Source: CANLBN01 sp965230205 (GTDB lineage: Bacteria > Pseudomonadota > Gammaproteobacteria > Pseudomonadales > Cellvibrionaceae). Taken from it: DNA of 64,000 nt. The DNA lies in NCBI GenBank assembly GCA_965230205.1, contig OZ245996.1, positions 930,001 to 994,000 of the forward strand, read 5' to 3'. The translations under genes and the position numbers were made by a program. The notes under the pieces are model-generated. The model saw nothing but the letters and a program-made list of their open reading frames with translations. It was not told the origin of the DNA and did no database searches. The first letter of the stretch is position 1. Each line of letters begins with the position of its first letter. Below are positions 42,946 through 51,796 of the stretch, piece after piece.

Positions 42946-43206
42946 TATATTCATCAATTTCTTCTTTACCAACGCAGATTTGTTCAGAATATTCTTCAAT
43001 TATTTGACATCTAAATCATCATAAGCTAATAATTACTACAGAGAATTTGCAGCCAAACAGGCCAAGAAATAATAAAAGCCAGTGCAGCATTGTTAGGAAA
43101 GGCGATCATAACAAAATGGAATGAACCTACTTTAAAGGAAGAATGTATTGCCTCGCCTCGATCAATGTTCTGAAAGTAAGAATGTATTTATTGTGATTCG
43201 AGATTT

Positions 43207-44865
43207 ATGAATTATCGCGTTATTTTTATTAATAGCAATACAGACCTCCAACAGACACTTGCAGCACACTTGAATCATAGTGCCGACAACCAGTACACCA
43301 TTAATTACTGCGACCCTAAACAAGAAGACTACAATCATCATATCGCGTCACAACGCTACAACATCTGCTTCATTGACGAACAACATTTGAACACCATCCC
43401 TTCAGGAACACTTTTGAACCTGACAGACACACTACCAGTTATTCTAATCAGTCACCAAAAAAGTAAACCTGAAACCCCTCTGTATTTTTCGGATGTCATC
43501 CTGAGCGAAACCCTATCAGCTGAAATTGTAGATCGCAGCGTCAATCGTATTTTTGAGCAGAAAAACCATAAGCGACAACTTAAAGCACTAGCACTTTACG
43601 ATACATTGACACAACTTCCGAACCGCAACCATTTCCAACACCGCCTGACGACTATCATTGCACAACATGCCCGCAAGAAAAGTATTTTTTCTTTACTACT
43701 CATAGACATTGATCGCTTTAAGTCTATTAACGATTCTTTTGGTTATGAATCAGGTGATCACTTACTGATTCAAATTAGTAAGCGATTGAAAAAAAACCTT
43801 CGCAATAATGATTTGGCTGCCCGCTTGGGCAATAATGAATTTGCGGTTATTCTTGAAACAGATCAACCTCAGTTAATGGCACATCGTTTAATGAGTGCAT
43901 TATCAGAACTTTTTCAACTAGGCGAGCGTGACATCCCCATACATACCAGCATAGGCGTCTCTACCTTTCCTCAGGATGGAAAGAGTAATTCCTTATTAAT
44001 GAAAGCAGCTGATAGCGCACTCCAGCATGCCAAGAAGAAAGGCGGAAGCAATGTTCACTTTTACGATGCCAGCCAACAAAATTTAATGCTTGAGAAATCA
44101 TGGGTAGAAGCAGAATTCTATCAGGCACTAAACAACCAACAACTATTTTTAGAATACCAACCACTCGTCGATGCCCACAATTTAAACTGCATAAAGTTAG
44201 AGGCTCTTTGCCGCTGGCAACACCCCCAAAAAGGCTTAATACCTCCTGATGTATTTATTCCTTTAATAGAAAAAACACCGATGATTATTGATTTAGGTCG
44301 CTGGGTATTAGAAACCGCATGTCGCGAGCTCGCTCTACTACAAAGTCAGGGGCAATCATTAATGATTGCTGTAAACATATCGATGATGCAGATCTGCCAC
44401 AGTAATTTTGTTGATGATGTCAAACAAGTACTGGCCTCTACGGGTGCAGACGCTAACAATTTGGAATTAGAGTTAACAGAATCAGCATTAATGCTTGACC
44501 CACTACAAAGCATCAGCACACTTTCAACTCTACGCGAATTAGGCGTAAGTATTGCCATTGATGACTTTGGAACCGGACATAGCTCTCTATCCTATTTAGT
44601 TGATCTGCCAATTGATACTTTAAAAATTGACCGCAGCTTTACTTATGAGTTTGTACATAATAAAAAGAGAGAATCCGTCATTAAAGCTATTATTGCATTG
44701 GCGCGTAGCCTCGAACTAAAAACAGTGGCGGAAGGCGTCGAAGATCGTCACACAGCAGAATACTTATCATTACTGGGTTGCGATGCCTTACAGGGGTATC
44801 ATATCAGCCACCCCATGAGGTTAGAAAAAATAATGGATGATTTCTACGAAAGAATAGCTATCTAG
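43207..44865 (+). CDS. Response-regulator-like GGDEF-EAL protein with degenerate GGDEF
   Basis: A 552-residue soluble protein. Residues 1-115 look like a degenerate receiver domain with no clear phospho-acceptor. A GGDEF domain (about 125-290) carries GNNEF (208-212) in place of GGDEF, so cyclase activity is unlikely. The EAL domain (about 300-545) is intact, with EAL at 332-334, DDFGTGHSS and KIDRSF. It is best read as a phosphodiesterase, perhaps GTP-modulated. It converges with epmA; their 3' ends overlap by eight bases. Confidence 0.9.
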   Translation: MNYRVIFINSNTDLQQTLAAHLNHSADNQYTINYCDPKQEDYNHHIASQRYNICFIDEQHLNTIPSGTLLNLTDTLPVILISHQKSKPETPLYFSDVILSETLSAEIVDRSVNRIFEQKNHKRQLKALALYDTLTQLPNRNHFQHRLTTIIAQHARKKSIFSLLLIDIDRFKSINDSFGYESGDHLLIQISKRLKKNLRNNDLAARLGNNEFAVILETDQPQLMAHRLMSALSELFQLGERDIPIHTSIGVSTFPQDGKSNSLLMKAADSALQHAKKKGGSNVHFYDASQQNLMLEKSWVEAEFYQALNNQQLFLEYQPLVDAHNLNCIKLEALCRWQHPQKGLIPPDVFIPLIEKTPMIIDLGRWVLETACRELALLQSQGQSLMIAVNISMMQICHSNFVDDVKQVLASTGADANNLELELTESALMLDPLQSISTLSTLRELGVSIAIDDFGTGHSSLSYLVDLPIDTLKIDRSFTYEFVHNKKRESVIKAIIALARSLELKTVAEGVEDRHTAEYLSLLGCDALQGYHISHPMRLEKIMDDFYERIAI

Positions 44866-45817
44866 AAAAACTCATCACATCTCTAATATTATCTGTGTCA
44901 CACATTAACATTAACAATCTATCAATGCCTAATGCGACACCCGCACAGTCGGGCATTCCACACTCTAGCGCTGCAATCAATTGATTATCATAAGGCACCT
45001 CTGGTAAATTATTTTTTATTCGATAGTCACTGTCTTTTTCAAATCGTTTTTTTTGCTCTACAGCATCTGTCAATTCAAAATAACCGTTCGCTAATTCCAT
45101 ACCGTTCAAGTAAGCCTCAAAGCGTCGAGCAACGCTATCACCCTGATTATTTGTTCCTAACCTAGCCAGGGCTGCTTGCTCAGCCGGGTAGTCATATATA
45201 AACACCAAACCTTTGGGTAACAATGGTTCGACACAGTGCGTCATCAACAAATCTAAACAATTACTTTTATCATCTACATCAAATGCGATATCAATACGAG
45301 AAGTCGCAACAGTTTTTAACTGATCAAAACTGGCCTGATAAGGGTTAACACTCAAATACTGCAAAAAAATCTCGCCATAACTTATTTTAGAAACACTCAA
45401 ATCAGGCATAAATGCCAATATCAGATCAGCCACTTCATCCATCAACTGATGCTCGTCCCAAGACACTCGATACCATTCCAACATCGTAAATTCAGGGTGA
45501 TGCCGACGCCCTCTTTCGCCTTGACGAAACACCTTACCTAACGAATAAATATCACCACTACCTGAAGCTAACAAACGTTTTAGAAAAAACTCAGGTGAGG
45601 TTTGCAAATAATAACGCTCACCCATTACTTTTGTAGTTAAACTTTCAATAAATGGATCTATCGTTGCTGCCCGGCCAAGAATTGGCGTTTCGACTTCTAA
45701 AACATTTCTCGACTCAAAAAAATCTCGAATAGTTTTATAAATTTTAGCTCGAGTCCTCAAGGCGCTTATAGTGGCTGAAGGCTCCCAAAGCTTATCGAGT
45801 ATTACATCCTCATTCAT
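44858..45817 (-). CDS. epmA: EF-P beta-lysine ligase (GenX/PoxA)
   Basis: Class II lysyl-tRNA-synthetase-like enzyme of 319 residues lacking the anticodon-binding domain. It attaches (R)-beta-lysine to Lys34 of EF-P. Motif 2 region: FRQGERGRRHHPEFTMLEWYR. Motif 3: GVALGIDRLLML. Its partners efp and epmB lie about 3 kb away, so the modification set is complete in this window. The 3' end overlaps the neighbouring EAL gene by eight bases. Confidence 0.95.
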   Translation of the reverse strand: MNEDVILDKLWEPSATISALRTRAKIYKTIRDFFESRNVLEVETPILGRAATIDPFIESLTTKVMGERYYLQTSPEFFLKRLLASGSGDIYSLGKVFRQGERGRRHHPEFTMLEWYRVSWDEHQLMDEVADLILAFMPDLSVSKISYGEIFLQYLSVNPYQASFDQLKTVATSRIDIAFDVDDKSNCLDLLMTHCVEPLLPKGLVFIYDYPAEQAALARLGTNNQGDSVARRFEAYLNGMELANGYFELTDAVEQKKRFEKDSDYRIKNNLPEVPYDNQLIAALECGMPDCAGVALGIDRLLMLMCDTDNIRDVMSFSR

Positions 45818-45911
45818 AACTTAGCAATCATAATGGCATTATTGATAGCCATTATAATATAACGATTTTTTATACGCATGGGAGTCTTTCCCCAAAAGCA
45901 TATAATAGCGT

Positions 45912-46286
45912 TTATAGTGATATTATTGCCTCCACCTCTATCTTTAGTGATGGAGAAAATAGTTCATCAACTTTCACCAATGAGCTGGCAGGTATATTTT
46001 CACCATAAATATCAAACAAAGCCTCTCTTAAAGCATTCATATCATCCATATTAATTACAAAAACTGTTACCTTAATCAGCTTATCTAGTGACGTATTTTG
46101 CTTTTTACATATTATATTTAATTGGCGAAAGATCGCTTTAGCTTGTTCAGCAATCGAACCCTTTTCTTCCTTGTGTCCGAAAGCTGTTATACCTGAAGCA
46201 TAGATAATATTGTCATTAATAACTGCGTGAGTATACGGCCCAACAGGTGGACCAAGCTCTTGATAATTAATACGTTGAATTCCCAT
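45912..46286 (-). CDS. RidA/YjgF-family protein lacking the catalytic arginine
   Basis: A 124-residue Rid-superfamily protein; RidA removes reactive enamine/imine intermediates. Fold blocks are present: VGPYTHAVINDNIIYASGI and LIKVTVFVINMDDMNALREALFDIYGENIPASSLVKV. The position of the catalytic Arg (E. coli R105, VARLP...) reads VDELFSPS, so deaminase activity is doubtful and an atypical Rid subgroup is more likely. ATG at 46286 was chosen to match the family. Third gene of a unit with a DUF2798 gene and a monooxygenase gene. Confidence 0.85.
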   Translation of the reverse strand: MGIQRINYQELGPPVGPYTHAVINDNIIYASGITAFGHKEEKGSIAEQAKAIFRQLNIICKKQNTSLDKLIKVTVFVINMDDMNALREALFDIYGENIPASSLVKVDELFSPSLKIEVEAIISL

Positions 46287-46314
46287 AGCACACCCCACAC
46301 AATAGAACAAACAC

Positions 46315-46530
46315 TTAAACGCGACCTGAAAGCCTCATTGATAATTTATATATTTCAGGCCCAACTACAAATGAAATAAAACCAGCTGCAGGCCATGCCA
46401 ATAAAAATGCTCTGAGCCATTGGTAATAGAAAATATCTGTCCAGCCAAGATTGAGCCATGTCACCCAACAAGTCATCAATAAGGATAAAATAAAAGACAT
46501 AATTAGCGAAAAAATCACGCGTTGTTTCAT
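46315..46530 (-). CDS. DUF2798-like small membrane protein
   Basis: A 71-residue protein with two hydrophobic segments: VIFSLIMSFILSLLMTCWVTW, then WLRAFLLAWPAAGFISFVV. The LRAFLLAWP block is typical of DUF2798. Function unknown. Middle gene of a three-gene unit, 29 bases after the monooxygenase gene and 28 before the Rid gene. Confidence 0.78.
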   Translation of the reverse strand: MKQRVIFSLIMSFILSLLMTCWVTWLNLGWTDIFYYQWLRAFLLAWPAAGFISFVVGPEIYKLSMRLSGRV

Positions 46531-46559
46531 ACAATAAATCCTTTTCTATGATGCCAGTC

Positions 46560-46859
46560 TCACCGGCTCATTAAAGCAACAGCATCTAATTTTTCAATGT
46601 AGTCAACACGGGTATATTCTTTTGCTAAATAATCCAGTGTATGCTGTGCTTTAAAATGCGACTTTAACGCAGCCTCATCAACCCACTGCTCCCACAATGT
46701 AAAGCGGCCGGGGTTATCATTATGTTGCAGCACTTCAAAGCGAATGCACCCCTCTTCAGCCACTGTTACTTTCTGCAACGATGCCAGCGCTTCCCTTACC
46801 TCTCTGACAGACTGCCCCTGATTGATCTCTATACCCGCACTTACCCATAATTCAGTCAT
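46560..46859 (-). CDS. Antibiotic-biosynthesis-monooxygenase (ABM) family protein
   Basis: A 99-residue ferredoxin-like-fold protein of the ABM/quinol-monooxygenase group (YgiN-like). Characteristic blocks are TVAEEGCIRFEVLQHNDNPGRFTLWEQW and ALKSHFKAQHT. The ATG at 46859 follows GGAGAG. First gene of a unit with the DUF2798 and Rid genes, divergent from a LysR gene that likely regulates it. Substrate unknown; a quinone or reactive aromatic is plausible. Confidence 0.82.
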   Translation of the reverse strand: MTELWVSAGIEINQGQSVREVREALASLQKVTVAEEGCIRFEVLQHNDNPGRFTLWEQWVDEAALKSHFKAQHTLDYLAKEYTRVDYIEKLDAVALMSR

Positions 46860-46968
46860 AAAACTCTCCAACTTTGCTGCAAACGAATAATTGGGATAAG
46901 CTTACATAATTGCTATTTTGATAAAAATACTGAAATTTAAAATCTTTAATTCCATTATTGAAATTAAC

Positions 46969-47880
46969 ATGCTGGACGACATCGCTTTATTTGTACATAT
47001 TACACAACAACAGGGATTAGCTAATGCAGCTAAGCACTTGTCACTACCAGCGGCAACAGTTACTCGACGCCTACAAAAACTCGAAGATAGTATGGGCTGC
47101 AAATTAATATATCGCTCTGCACGAAAATTCAGCCTAACGACTGAGGGTGAAGCGTACTACCAAGCATACGCTCCTCTGATGCAACAATTTGATGACACTT
47201 CACGCCAATTAGGTCGTGAATTGCATCAACTTAGCGGCCCCTTGAGCGTATTAGCACCACCCCATATTTCCATCGGAATGTTGCAGCCAATGTGGTGCGC
47301 TTTTATCAAGGCTCACCCTGAAATTCAACTTCAACTAAAGCTCAACAATAAAAATGAAGACTTCTTATCCTCAAGAGCAGACTTGGCTCTGCGCATTGGC
47401 CCGCAGGCTGATTCACAATTATTCCAAAAGCGACTGGGCACCATTTCTACTATTCTCATCGCCTCACAGGAATACATTGCGGAATATGGTCAACCAGAGA
47501 CATTAGATGACTTAAAAAACCATAAGCTAATCACCACAGACCTTTACCCTGTATGGCCACTTATACATTCACAGAGTAAAAGAGAGGTAACACTGCACCC
47601 TTTCGCCACCACATCATTAAATGATATAAAGCTTGCGAAAGAACTGGCTAAGGGCGGTGTCGGTATCGCCTTAATGCCGGTGAGTGAGCTGACAAACAAA
47701 TCAGAGAATGGTGATTTGACACAAGTACTAGAGTGCTGGCACGGACCTCAAAGAGATATATTTGCCATATGGCCAAGTGGTAAATTACTCAGCGCAAAAG
47801 CCAAACATCTAAGAAACTTCATGGAGGATTATGTGCGTAGCAACCCGATTTTACAGGGGGAAGTAGATAGCATTTTTTAG
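46969..47880 (+). CDS. LysR-family transcriptional regulator
   Basis: A 303-residue LTTR. The helix-turn-helix reads GLANAAKHLSLPAATVTRRLQKLEDSMGCKL. The effector domain resembles the CrgA/AaeR-like subgroup (LSVLAPPHISIGMLQP). The ATG at 46969 matches the usual start of the family; an upstream frame begins only with TTG. Divergent from the ABM-DUF2798-Rid unit, 109 bases away, and probably its regulator. No clear operator was recognised in the gap. Confidence 0.9.
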   Translation: MLDDIALFVHITQQQGLANAAKHLSLPAATVTRRLQKLEDSMGCKLIYRSARKFSLTTEGEAYYQAYAPLMQQFDDTSRQLGRELHQLSGPLSVLAPPHISIGMLQPMWCAFIKAHPEIQLQLKLNNKNEDFLSSRADLALRIGPQADSQLFQKRLGTISTILIASQEYIAEYGQPETLDDLKNHKLITTDLYPVWPLIHSQSKREVTLHPFATTSLNDIKLAKELAKGGVGIALMPVSELTNKSENGDLTQVLECWHGPQRDIFAIWPSGKLLSAKAKHLRNFMEDYVRSNPILQGEVDSIF

Positions 47881-47947
47881 CATTGAGATCGATAGAAGCC
47901 TTTGACCAGGCTCCTATTTGCTTACAAACTATCAAAATGACAGAAAC

Positions 47948-48520
47948 TTAACTTTTACTACCTCGGCTTAAATACTCACCGGTTCTGGTGTCGACACGAA
48001 TGACCTCACCTTCAGACAAAAACAAAGGAACCTTTACAACAGCCCCAGTTGATAAGGTCGCGGGCTTGGTGCCACCCTGAGCAGTATCACCTTTAACACC
48101 CGGGTCAGTTTCAGTGATTTCCAATTCAATATGGTTAGGTGGATCAACTAATAATGGAGAATTATTATACAAAGTGACTGTATACTTCTCTTGCTCTTTC
48201 AGCCATTTAACCGTATCACCTACGGCCTTTTCATCTGCCTGGAATTGTTCGTAGCTATCTGGCTCCATAAAATGCCAAAATTCACCATCGGTATAGAGGT
48301 ACTCTAAGTCACGGTCCATGACATCAGCGCCTTCTAGGGTCTCACCCGATTTAAAGGTACGCTCCCATACACGGCCTGTGTTAAGGTTGCGCAATTTAAC
48401 GCGGTTGAATGCTTGGCCTTTGCCAGGCTTAACGAATTCGTTATCAAGAATGGCACAGGGCTCGCCATCCAATAATACTTTTACGCCGCTACGCAATTCG
48501 TTGGTAGAATAATTAGCCAT
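47948..48520 (-). CDS. efp: Elongation factor P
   Basis: Rescues ribosomes stalled at polyproline stretches. The 190 residues comprise three beta-barrel domains. The modified lysine is Lys34 in VKPGKGQAF, the target of EpmA/EpmB. Domain III ends SEGEVIRVDTRTGEYLSR as usual. Divergent from epmB across a 167-base gap. Confidence 0.98.
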   Translation of the reverse strand: MANYSTNELRSGVKVLLDGEPCAILDNEFVKPGKGQAFNRVKLRNLNTGRVWERTFKSGETLEGADVMDRDLEYLYTDGEFWHFMEPDSYEQFQADEKAVGDTVKWLKEQEKYTVTLYNNSPLLVDPPNHIELEITETDPGVKGDTAQGGTKPATLSTGAVVKVPLFLSEGEVIRVDTRTGEYLSRGSKS

Positions 48521-48687
48521 GATATCCTCTACTAAAGCTACACATATACAATTAAAAACTTAGTTAAATACACTCTTATTGATAAAGACGACTCACGTAA
48601 AAACACGTTAATAACAAATCACGCATTAATAAGACGAATTAATAAAATAAATAAGGTACTTAAAAAATAGATACTCAAAAAAGCGCA

Positions 48688-49725
48688 ATGATACCTCGAA
48701 CTGAGCCTTCTTGGCAGGCTGAATCTGCATCAAACTGGCAACAACAGCTCAAAGAGGCTATTTCTGACCCTAAAATATTGCTAAATCGTCTCAATTTAGA
48801 CAATTCTCTTTTGCCTGCCGCCCAGATGGCAAGCCGTCAATTCCCTTTACGCGTGCCTTATTCATTTGTCGAGCGCATGGAAATCGGTAACCCGCTAGAC
48901 CCTTTATTGCAGCAAGTCTTACCTATCCAAGCAGAGCTTATCGCTCATAGTGGCTATTCGACAGACCCTCTCAGGGAGCAGGAAAACCAACAACCGGGCT
49001 TGATTCAGAAGTATCAAGGGCGAGTTTTGTTACTGGTAAATGGCCATTGCGCTATCAATTGCCGCTATTGTTTTCGGCGCCATTTTCCCTATGAACAGAA
49101 CCGCTTAAGCCGACAGCAATGGCTCCCTGTTATTGAGCAATTAGCAAAGGACACATCCATTGAGGAAGTCATTTATTCTGGTGGTGATCCCTTAGCCTCC
49201 AGTGATAAGCAATTACAATGGTTAACGACTCAATTAGTCGCCATTCCTCACATCAAGCGCTTACGGATTCACAGTCGCTTGCCTGTCGTTATCCCGGATA
49301 GAGTCACCGAGCAATGTATTGATTGGTTATCTAACCACCGCTTACAGACTGTCTTTGTATTTCATATTAACCACCCCAAGGAAATTAATGGGGCGTTACA
49401 AGAAGCTATCAATAAACTAAAGCTTGCCGGGATTACGGTATTGAATCAATCTGTACTCTTAAAAGGAGTGAACGATAAAGTCAGCACTCTAAAACACTTA
49501 AGTAACAAGTTATTTGAGGTTGGCGTATTACCTTATTATCTACATCTATTTGACCCTGTCGCAGGTGCCAGCCATTTTGATATACCGCTTTCAAAGGCAG
49601 AGTCGCTACATCGCGACCTAATGGCCTGTCTACCAGGCTATTTAGTCCCCAAATTAGTGAAAGAGGTCGCGGGTGAAGCATCGAAAACACCCGCCAGTTT
49701 GCTGCATACACTCTTTAGCCAATAG
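48688..49725 (+). CDS. epmB: EF-P-associated lysine 2,3-aminomutase (YjeK)
   Basis: Radical-SAM, PLP-dependent enzyme of 345 residues that converts L-lysine to (R)-beta-lysine for EF-P. The cluster-binding cysteines are in CAINCRYCFRRHFPY (CxxxCxxC). The EVIYSGGDPLASSD and LRIHSRLPVVIP blocks are typical. Divergent from efp, and complements epmA in the same region. Confidence 0.96.
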   Translation: MIPRTEPSWQAESASNWQQQLKEAISDPKILLNRLNLDNSLLPAAQMASRQFPLRVPYSFVERMEIGNPLDPLLQQVLPIQAELIAHSGYSTDPLREQENQQPGLIQKYQGRVLLLVNGHCAINCRYCFRRHFPYEQNRLSRQQWLPVIEQLAKDTSIEEVIYSGGDPLASSDKQLQWLTTQLVAIPHIKRLRIHSRLPVVIPDRVTEQCIDWLSNHRLQTVFVFHINHPKEINGALQEAINKLKLAGITVLNQSVLLKGVNDKVSTLKHLSNKLFEVGVLPYYLHLFDPVAGASHFDIPLSKAESLHRDLMACLPGYLVPKLVKEVAGEASKTPASLLHTLFSQ

Positions 49726-49752
49726 CCCCAAACCATAAACTTAGAGCCCTTA

Positions 49753-49910
49753 TTAGGGCCTGCCTACAATAATTAAATAACTACAACCCGAAGGGCTGGC
49801 ACTCTTTTCCCTCAACGTTGCTGTCAATCCTACGCCTTACCTATTCCACTCTGCTAAATAAAAACACACACGTCAGCAGTGGCTATTTAATTAGTGTAGA
49901 CAGGGCCTAA
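49753..49910. mobile_element. MITE-like element with 30-bp terminal inverted repeats
   Basis: The left end (49753-49782) and the reverse complement of the right end (49881-49910) match at 25 of 30 positions. Both ends begin TTAGGSCCTG and continue to TTAAATA. A TA dinucleotide sits at each outer edge (49754-49755 and 49908-49909), as expected for IS630/Tc1-type target duplication. The centre (about 98 bases) has no open frame of note. Single ends similar to these occur at 40975, 53903 and 60520. Confidence 0.6.
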
Positions 49911-49974
49911 ACCTTCAAAAATTAGTTTCTTGAACTATGCTTAAAATGGTAACAAGAGAATTTCAGGAACTGCA

Positions 49975-51615
49975 GTGGTGGTATCGACAGAGCCGGATAA
50001 CAGAGACTTATTTGCCGAGTATCAGCTACCGGAACAAGACTTAAAAAGGCTAACTTTTTGTGGCAGCAAACCTCGCCAGCTACAAACTTGGCTAGATGAA
50101 CTGCCCACGACTCAAATCAAAAATATCAGCATCGTCTTTTACAAATTATTACCTGAAATCAATCACTTGGATATTAATTACGGTCAACGACTAGGCCTAA
50201 TGGGTATTCTGCGGCCTTATGCGCATCGCTGCATCGAAGGGTTGGCTGATGAGTTTTTAAAACAGCCATTGAGCTTGAGCGATAACATGACAAAAATTGC
50301 AGCCATTGCTCAAGCACTGCAACGCCATCTATGCGATGGCTACATGCTTATCGTCAGGGAAATATTGAAATCCAACACCTCTGGGACAAATCTATCGGCC
50401 AGAACATCCTATGAACTTTCAATGGCTTTATATTACGCCATTCATGGGTTTGGACAGCTACTTTATCGTAGCTATCAGCTCTATGTTCCCCGCCCCCCCA
50501 TGTTATGGAAAAAGCTTAACCAGCTACATGAATTAACGATCGCTTATGGTCTCGAAACCAACTTTATCAAGGATGAATTATTAGAATCGCGCAACGGACT
50601 ATCGGCCCAACATGCCTATTATCGCACTCTGATATTGGCATGCAGCAATACCAATCAATTGCGCCAGACCGACATCCATTATCTCTATAATGCTCTTGAA
50701 CAATGGGCATCAATGATTGACCTTAGCCCAGTAGAAAATGGCAAACCCAGCTTTTATTGGATAGACAAGGAATCCGATGACGGCCCTTTTTATAAAACTC
50801 GCTATAGCGGGCCCGCTAGCAAGACGCTTTACGCAATCAATTTACAACATCTGGTTGACTTGATTAACACGCATCAAATTAGCAGCTCAGAAAAAGCACT
50901 ATCAGAAATTCCCATACATTTCCGACAGTCACTTATCACCCATTTACATACTTGTTGGACCCATGAAAATGAGCGCGCCCACTCTAGAAAACAAGTCAAT
51001 ATAGAGCTCGACGTCTGCATTGGCTTGAAAGCAGCTCACCAGCAATTAAGAAACGGTGTGCCCTTTGATACGTTTTTAAACAATGGCGACCAGCCGCCGA
51101 AAAGCACATTAACAATGGACGGATACACCAGTGTTGACCACATCCATTATGAAAGCGAAACTCAAGGTGATGGTTTTATCACTGTTGTTGCAACAGACAT
51201 TAGCGATAAAGGTTATTGCCTGCAATGGTCAAGGAATGTCCCCCCACAAGTGAAAGCAGGGGAAATTATTTTATTGAAAAAACCCGATGATGACGGCTGG
51301 CAAGTCGGATCTATTCGCTGGGCCCAACGCCTCAATAGTAATACCTATGTTGGCGTACAAGTACTAGAAGGTTATGCGGAACCTTCTGCAGCCAGCACCA
51401 AATTGGATGACGGGCAATCAACCCCCTTTTTCAGAACGGTACTGTTAAAAAACAAGCAAACTGCTGAAATAATGAGTTTAATCACACCAACTATACCTTT
51501 TGCACCTCAACAAAATATTGAGCTACAGACAGAAGGCACGTGCAATCAGGCACAATTGGTACAACTATTGTTAAGCTCAGGAAGCATTAGCCAATACAGC
51601 TACCGTAATCTATGA
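49975..51615 (+). CDS. PilZ-domain c-di-GMP-binding protein
   Basis: A 546-residue cytoplasmic protein. The N-terminal about 320 residues are helical and unassigned. The C-terminal PilZ domain shows Arg334-x3-Arg338 (ERAHSRKQV) and the DISDKG motif (408-413), matching the RxxxR and D/NxSxxG c-di-GMP contacts. The overall architecture resembles long PilZ proteins of Pseudomonas (FimW-like), a tentative match. The GTG start at 49975 follows AGGA. It lies between a MITE-like element and fimX, suggesting a shared type IV pilus or surface role. Confidence 0.8.
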   Translation: MVVSTEPDNRDLFAEYQLPEQDLKRLTFCGSKPRQLQTWLDELPTTQIKNISIVFYKLLPEINHLDINYGQRLGLMGILRPYAHRCIEGLADEFLKQPLSLSDNMTKIAAIAQALQRHLCDGYMLIVREILKSNTSGTNLSARTSYELSMALYYAIHGFGQLLYRSYQLYVPRPPMLWKKLNQLHELTIAYGLETNFIKDELLESRNGLSAQHAYYRTLILACSNTNQLRQTDIHYLYNALEQWASMIDLSPVENGKPSFYWIDKESDDGPFYKTRYSGPASKTLYAINLQHLVDLINTHQISSSEKALSEIPIHFRQSLITHLHTCWTHENERAHSRKQVNIELDVCIGLKAAHQQLRNGVPFDTFLNNGDQPPKSTLTMDGYTSVDHIHYESETQGDGFITVVATDISDKGYCLQWSRNVPPQVKAGEIILLKKPDDDGWQVGSIRWAQRLNSNTYVGVQVLEGYAEPSAASTKLDDGQSTPFFRTVLLKNKQTAEIMSLITPTIPFAPQQNIELQTEGTCNQAQLVQLLLSSGSISQYSYRNL

Positions 51616-51698
51616 TGGTTAGTAGCTGATCGATTTTGAAATAGCAGTGAAATATTTTTGTGACAGAAGTCATAAAACAAACGTCTACTGACGCACTA

Positions 51699-51751
51699 CA
51701 TAGTGTATAAACCTAACATAGTGTATAAACCTAACACGGTGTTAAACTTAG
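51699..51751 (+). repeat. Three-copy 18-base tandem repeat upstream of fimX
   Basis: CATAGTGTATAAACCTAA occurs at 51699-51716 and again, identically, at 51717-51734. A third degenerate copy spans 51735-51751. The array ends about 45 bases before the fimX start, so it may be a regulator-binding iteron or replication slippage. Confidence 0.65.
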
Positions 51752-51796
51752 CAGGTATTATACCAACTTGAACCTATATAACTGACTCATTACTAC

